DNA of 8,037 nucleotides, taken from assembly GCA_039029935.1 (NCBI GenBank), contig JBCCFC010000623.1:1-8037 (forward strand), written 5' to 3'. A program made the translations under genes and the position numbers. Below, one piece after another: positions 6,085-8,037 of the stretch. Below the pieces are notes generated by a model, which did not search any database, had not been told where the DNA came from, and saw nothing but the letters and a program-made list of their open reading frames with translations. Source of the DNA: G039029935 sp039029935. Lineage in GTDB: Bacteria > Chloroflexota > Anaerolineae > Caldilineales > Caldilineaceae. Every line of letters starts with the position of its first letter. The first letter of the stretch is position 1.

Positions 6085-6687
6085 ATGATCAAAGAAATGA
6101 GCCAAGAGGAACGGTTAGCAGAAAGTGCACAAAAGATTTATATTGCACACAACCGCCGCAAGCGTCAACTGATGCAAAAACATGGGTTAAGTATGAACGG
6201 GTTTGACAAAGATGATTTGTTTGACCCGAACAGATCCAATGATGATCTTGAGCTGGATGATGTTGAACAAGCTGTGCTTTTGATGAACCGGATGAATTCT
6301 GATGATTGGAACCGTTTTCTAGAACTCTTGCCAAATTTTCAGCGATTTGTGGCAAGCCGGATGTCCTATGAAGAGTATCTGGCTGCACAGCCCAAGCCAG
6401 AGGCAGAGCGAAAGGCGACTCTTGAATGGGTAAATCAGCAGTTAAAAGAACATATGAGAGATGTGACAGTTGATACTAACCAGCCATTCTTGCATGGGTT
6501 TACCTTTGACGAATTTATTGCGTTGCCAGATGAGGAGCAAGATGCGATTTGGACAGCGTTGGAAGCACAATATTGGCATGAGGAGCATGGAGATGAAGAG
6601 GATGAAGAAGAGGATGAAGCAGATATCGTTGGGCCATACAGCCGAGTTACGCTACCAGAGTTACTACATCTAAAGCATTTTGCATAA
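6085..6687 (+). CDS. Acidic protein of unknown function, upstream of dhaK
   Basis: I do not recognise this 200-residue protein. The ATG at 6085 is chosen because GGAGG (6069-6073) lies 11 bases before it. A longer reading from TTG 6049 or ATG 6067 would put the start before or on that ribosome binding site. The protein is hydrophilic, with no signal peptide or membrane helix, so it is likely cytoplasmic. It has a basic cluster at 23-28 (N-R-R-K-R-Q), acidic stretches at 41-59, a helical middle with several W/F residues (75-125), and an almost unbroken acidic run at 166-180. The segments 'NSDDWNRFLELL' and 'PDEEQDAIWTAL' look alike and may be a diverged internal repeat. It is the first gene after the promoter at 6006, and DhaK starts 29 bases after its stop, so the two are probably co-transcribed. 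A partner or regulatory role towards the kinase is possible but unsupported. Confidence 0.75.
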   Translation: MIKEMSQEERLAESAQKIYIAHNRRKRQLMQKHGLSMNGFDKDDLFDPNRSNDDLELDDVEQAVLLMNRMNSDDWNRFLELLPNFQRFVASRMSYEEYLAAQPKPEAERKATLEWVNQQLKEHMRDVTVDTNQPFLHGFTFDEFIALPDEEQDAIWTALEAQYWHEEHGDEEDEEEDEADIVGPYSRVTLPELLHLKHFA

Positions 6688-6693
6688 AATGCT
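6674..6693 (+). other. Perfect 8-base-pair hairpin across a stop codon
   Basis: AGCATTTT (6674-6681) and AAAATGCT (6686-6693) form a perfect stem with a 4-base loop. It spans the TAA of the unknown acidic gene. No T-run follows, so it does not look like a terminator. It may act as an mRNA processing or stability element between this gene and dhaK, whose AGGAG lies ten bases downstream. Confidence 0.4.
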
Positions 6694-6716
6694 CAATTGA
6701 ACAGGAGAAAACACTC

Positions 6717-7715
6717 ATGACCAAACTATTCAACGATCCAGTCAACTTTAAAGAGGAAATGATCGACGGCTTTGTGGCTGCCTACAGCCGCTATCTCAAA
6801 CGCATTCCCAATGCATCGGGCGTGATGGCGCATAACTCCCCCCGTGACGATAAAGTGTCCGTCATCATCGGTGGTGGCTCTGGGCACTACCCCGCCTTTT
6901 GTGGCTATGTGGGGCCAGGCATGGCCGACGGCGCCGTCATTGGCGAAATCTTTACCAGCCCGTCATCCGAGCAAGCCTATCGTTGTACCAAGGCACTCGC
7001 CTCCAAAGCGGGCGTCCTCTACATCTACGGCCACTACCAAGGCGATGTCCTCAACTTTGACATGGCGGCCATGCGCGCGCAGATGGAGGGGCTGGATGTA
7101 CGCACCGTGTTGGTGACAGATGACGTGGCCTCTGCGCCCAAGGGGGAAGAAGAGGAACGGCGTGGCATTGCGGGTGACTTCATCGTCTTTAAGATCGCCG
7201 GAGCCAGTTCCGCACGTGGCGACTCAATGGATGATGTTGAGGCATGGACACGCCGTGCCAACGACATGACGCGCTCCTTTGGCATCGCCTTTGGCGGCTG
7301 TACCCTGCCCGGTGCCAACGCCCCCCTCTTCACCGTTGAGCCAAACCGCATGGAGCTTGGCCTTGGCGTACACGGCGAACCCGGCATCTCCACCAGCGAC
7401 ATGCTCTCCGCCAACGAAGTCGCCAAACTGCTCGTTGACACCGTGCTGGCTGATGCACCAGAAGGCGCAGGCAACAAAGCAATGCCACTGGTCAACGGGC
7501 TGGGTAGCACCAAGTATGAAGAGATGTTTGTGCTCTATAACAACATCAACCAGCAATTGGAGGCAGCAGGCATCGAACTGCATCGACCGATTGTCGGTGA
7601 GGCCGTAACCTCGTTGGACATGGCGGGCTGTTCGTTGAGCCTGTTGTGGTTGGATGAGGAGATGCAGGCGTTGTTGGATGCGCCTTGTGATTCGCCTGGA
7701 TATACGCAGGTGTAG
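6717..7715 (+). CDS. dhaK: DhaK-type dihydroxyacetone/ketose kinase subunit (DAK1 domain)
   Basis: This 332-residue protein is a full DAK1 (DhaK) domain, which binds dihydroxyacetone or a related ketose covalently and presents it for phosphorylation. Key elements are G-G-G-S-G-H at 52-57, G-D-V-L-N-F at 109-114 (D110), 'VLVTDDVASAP' at 131-141, R-R-G-I-A-G-D at 148-154, and G-V-H-G-E-P-G at 217-223. H219 is the equivalent of the histidine that forms the hemiaminal with substrate. The 'SGHYPAF' sequence, in place of the 'SGHEP' of classical DhaK, is typical of actinobacterial-type DAK homologues, some of which act on four-carbon ketoses such as erythrulose. The true substrate is therefore open. 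The start is set by AGGAG at 6703-6707. The ATP-binding DAK2 (DhaL) domain is neither fused nor encoded in the 322 bases that follow, so it must lie elsewhere or be absent. Its GC looks higher than that of the genes around it. Confidence 0.9.
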   Translation: MTKLFNDPVNFKEEMIDGFVAAYSRYLKRIPNASGVMAHNSPRDDKVSVIIGGGSGHYPAFCGYVGPGMADGAVIGEIFTSPSSEQAYRCTKALASKAGVLYIYGHYQGDVLNFDMAAMRAQMEGLDVRTVLVTDDVASAPKGEEEERRGIAGDFIVFKIAGASSARGDSMDDVEAWTRRANDMTRSFGIAFGGCTLPGANAPLFTVEPNRMELGLGVHGEPGISTSDMLSANEVAKLLVDTVLADAPEGAGNKAMPLVNGLGSTKYEEMFVLYNNINQQLEAAGIELHRPIVGEAVTSLDMAGCSLSLLWLDEEMQALLDAPCDSPGYTQV

Positions 7716-7720
7716 GTGAA

Positions 7721-7796
7721 AAAGTAGCATGGACATCCCTGTCCGTGTCGGGCGCAGCCCGAAATATTCAGCGGACAGACGGGTCCATGCTACTTT
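7721..7796. repeat. Nested three-level palindrome after dhaK
   Basis: Three stems lie one inside the other: AAAGTAGCATGGAC (7721-7734) with 7783-7796, CTGTCCG (7739-7745) with CGGACAG (7772-7778), and TCGGGC (7748-7753) with GCCCGA (7757-7762) around a three-base loop. It begins five bases after the dhaK stop codon and ends in TTT. It could terminate dhaK transcription, but its size and layered form fit a REP-like or MITE-like intergenic element better. Confidence 0.65.
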
Positions 7797-7823
7797 CCGT
7801 TTCTGTTGACTTTTTACTCTCAT

Positions 7824-7924
7824 GACTCTGCTGCAAAAAGGTCAAACAGGCTTAAAAGTCCGACTTCTCACCAATGGTAGAGATTCGCAAATTCTACAGA
7901 AGTCGGACTTTTTGCAGCAGAGTC
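7824..7924. repeat. Palindromic repeat unit 1 of a tandem array
   Basis: This 101-base unit has perfect 17-base inverted ends: GACTCTGCTGCAAAAAG (7824-7840) with 7908-7924. A second inverted pair, AAAAGTCCGACTTCT (7854-7868) with 7898-7912, shares its right-hand T-run with the outer pair. A small GTAGA/TCTAC stem (7877-7881 with 7893-7897) sits in the centre. The unit is flanked by ACTCTCAT (7816-7823) and TCTCTCAT (7925-7932), which match at 7 of 8 bases and look like a target-site duplication. There is no coding capacity. Confidence 0.8.
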
Positions 7925-7932
7925 TCTCTCAT

Positions 7933-8033
7933 GACTCTACTGCAAAAAGGTCAAAATCGCCCAAAAGTCCGACTTCTCACCAGTGGTAGAGATTCGCAAA
8001 TTCTACAGAAGTCGGACTTTTTTCAGCAGAGTC
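7933..8033. repeat. Palindromic repeat unit 2 of a tandem array
   Basis: This second 101-base copy begins 109 bases after unit 1 and has the same architecture. It differs mainly in the 13-base bulge on the left arm (7950-7962 versus 7841-7853), where the sequences diverge while the stems stay the same. Its outer stem is slightly imperfect (TACTGC on the left, TTCAGCAG on the right). It is followed by TCTCTC, the start of the same 8-base spacer, so a third unit may follow beyond the window. Confidence 0.8.
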
Positions 8034-8037
8034 TCTC

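Noticed and set aside
7224..7823. Long minus-strand open frame (199 codons) over dhaK
   Set aside because: It lies antisense to the well-supported DhaK coding sequence, has no recognisable domain, and its start falls in the repeat region. It is a by-product of the codon use of dhaK.
7816..8037. CRISPR array suggested by regularly repeated palindromic units
   Set aside because: The units are 101 bases with 8-base near-identical spacers, not short repeats with unique spacers, and no cas gene is present.

Overview
The window is a bacterial chromosomal segment of medium GC with real Shine-Dalgarno sequences and sigma70-like promoters. No rRNA, tRNA, CRISPR array or intact transposase gene was seen. 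The gene mix (EamA transporters, a PhyH-family dioxygenase, a protochlorophyllide-reductase-like SDR, an actinobacterial/Chloroflexi-style DhaK, PAS and SAV_2336-like remnants) and the many structured intergenic repeats would fit a Chloroflexota-type genome. That taxonomic guess is inference only and weak.

Layout. (a) 1-2504: two paralogous EamA/DMT permeases in the same orientation, the first cut by the window edge. A calcineurin-like metallophosphoesterase lies between them on the opposite strand. It converges with copy 1, with three bases between the stops, and diverges from copy 2 across a 94-base spacer that carries a 16-base near-palindrome. (b) 2505-3497: a decayed or accessory stretch. 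It holds a MITE-like element (14-base perfect inverted ends, CTCT flanks), then a PAS-domain fragment that has a good ribosome binding site but ATA where ATG should be and is cut short by a stop. An 85-residue reading frame follows at once; its first ~40 residues resemble the N-terminus of SAV_2336-type conflict-system proteins. (c) 3615-4771: a strong consensus promoter and a complete Fe(II)/2-oxoglutarate dioxygenase of the PhyH family, followed by two strong hairpins. (d) 4979-5962: an SDR oxidoreductase related to light-dependent protochlorophyllide reductase. (e) 6006-7715: an extended -10 promoter, an unknown acidic 200-residue protein, and a DhaK-type ketose kinase 29 bases downstream, probably one transcript. 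No dhaL partner is visible. (f) 7721-8037: a nested three-level palindrome, then at least two tandem 109-base copies of a palindromic repeat that runs to the window edge.

The genes do not form one obvious pathway. The clearest functional unit is the unknown protein plus DhaK. The clearest unexplained material is the remnant island at 2545-3497 and the structured repeats at the 3' end. I did not find a convincing intact new system. The nearest thing to one is the broken PAS/SAV_2336-like pair.
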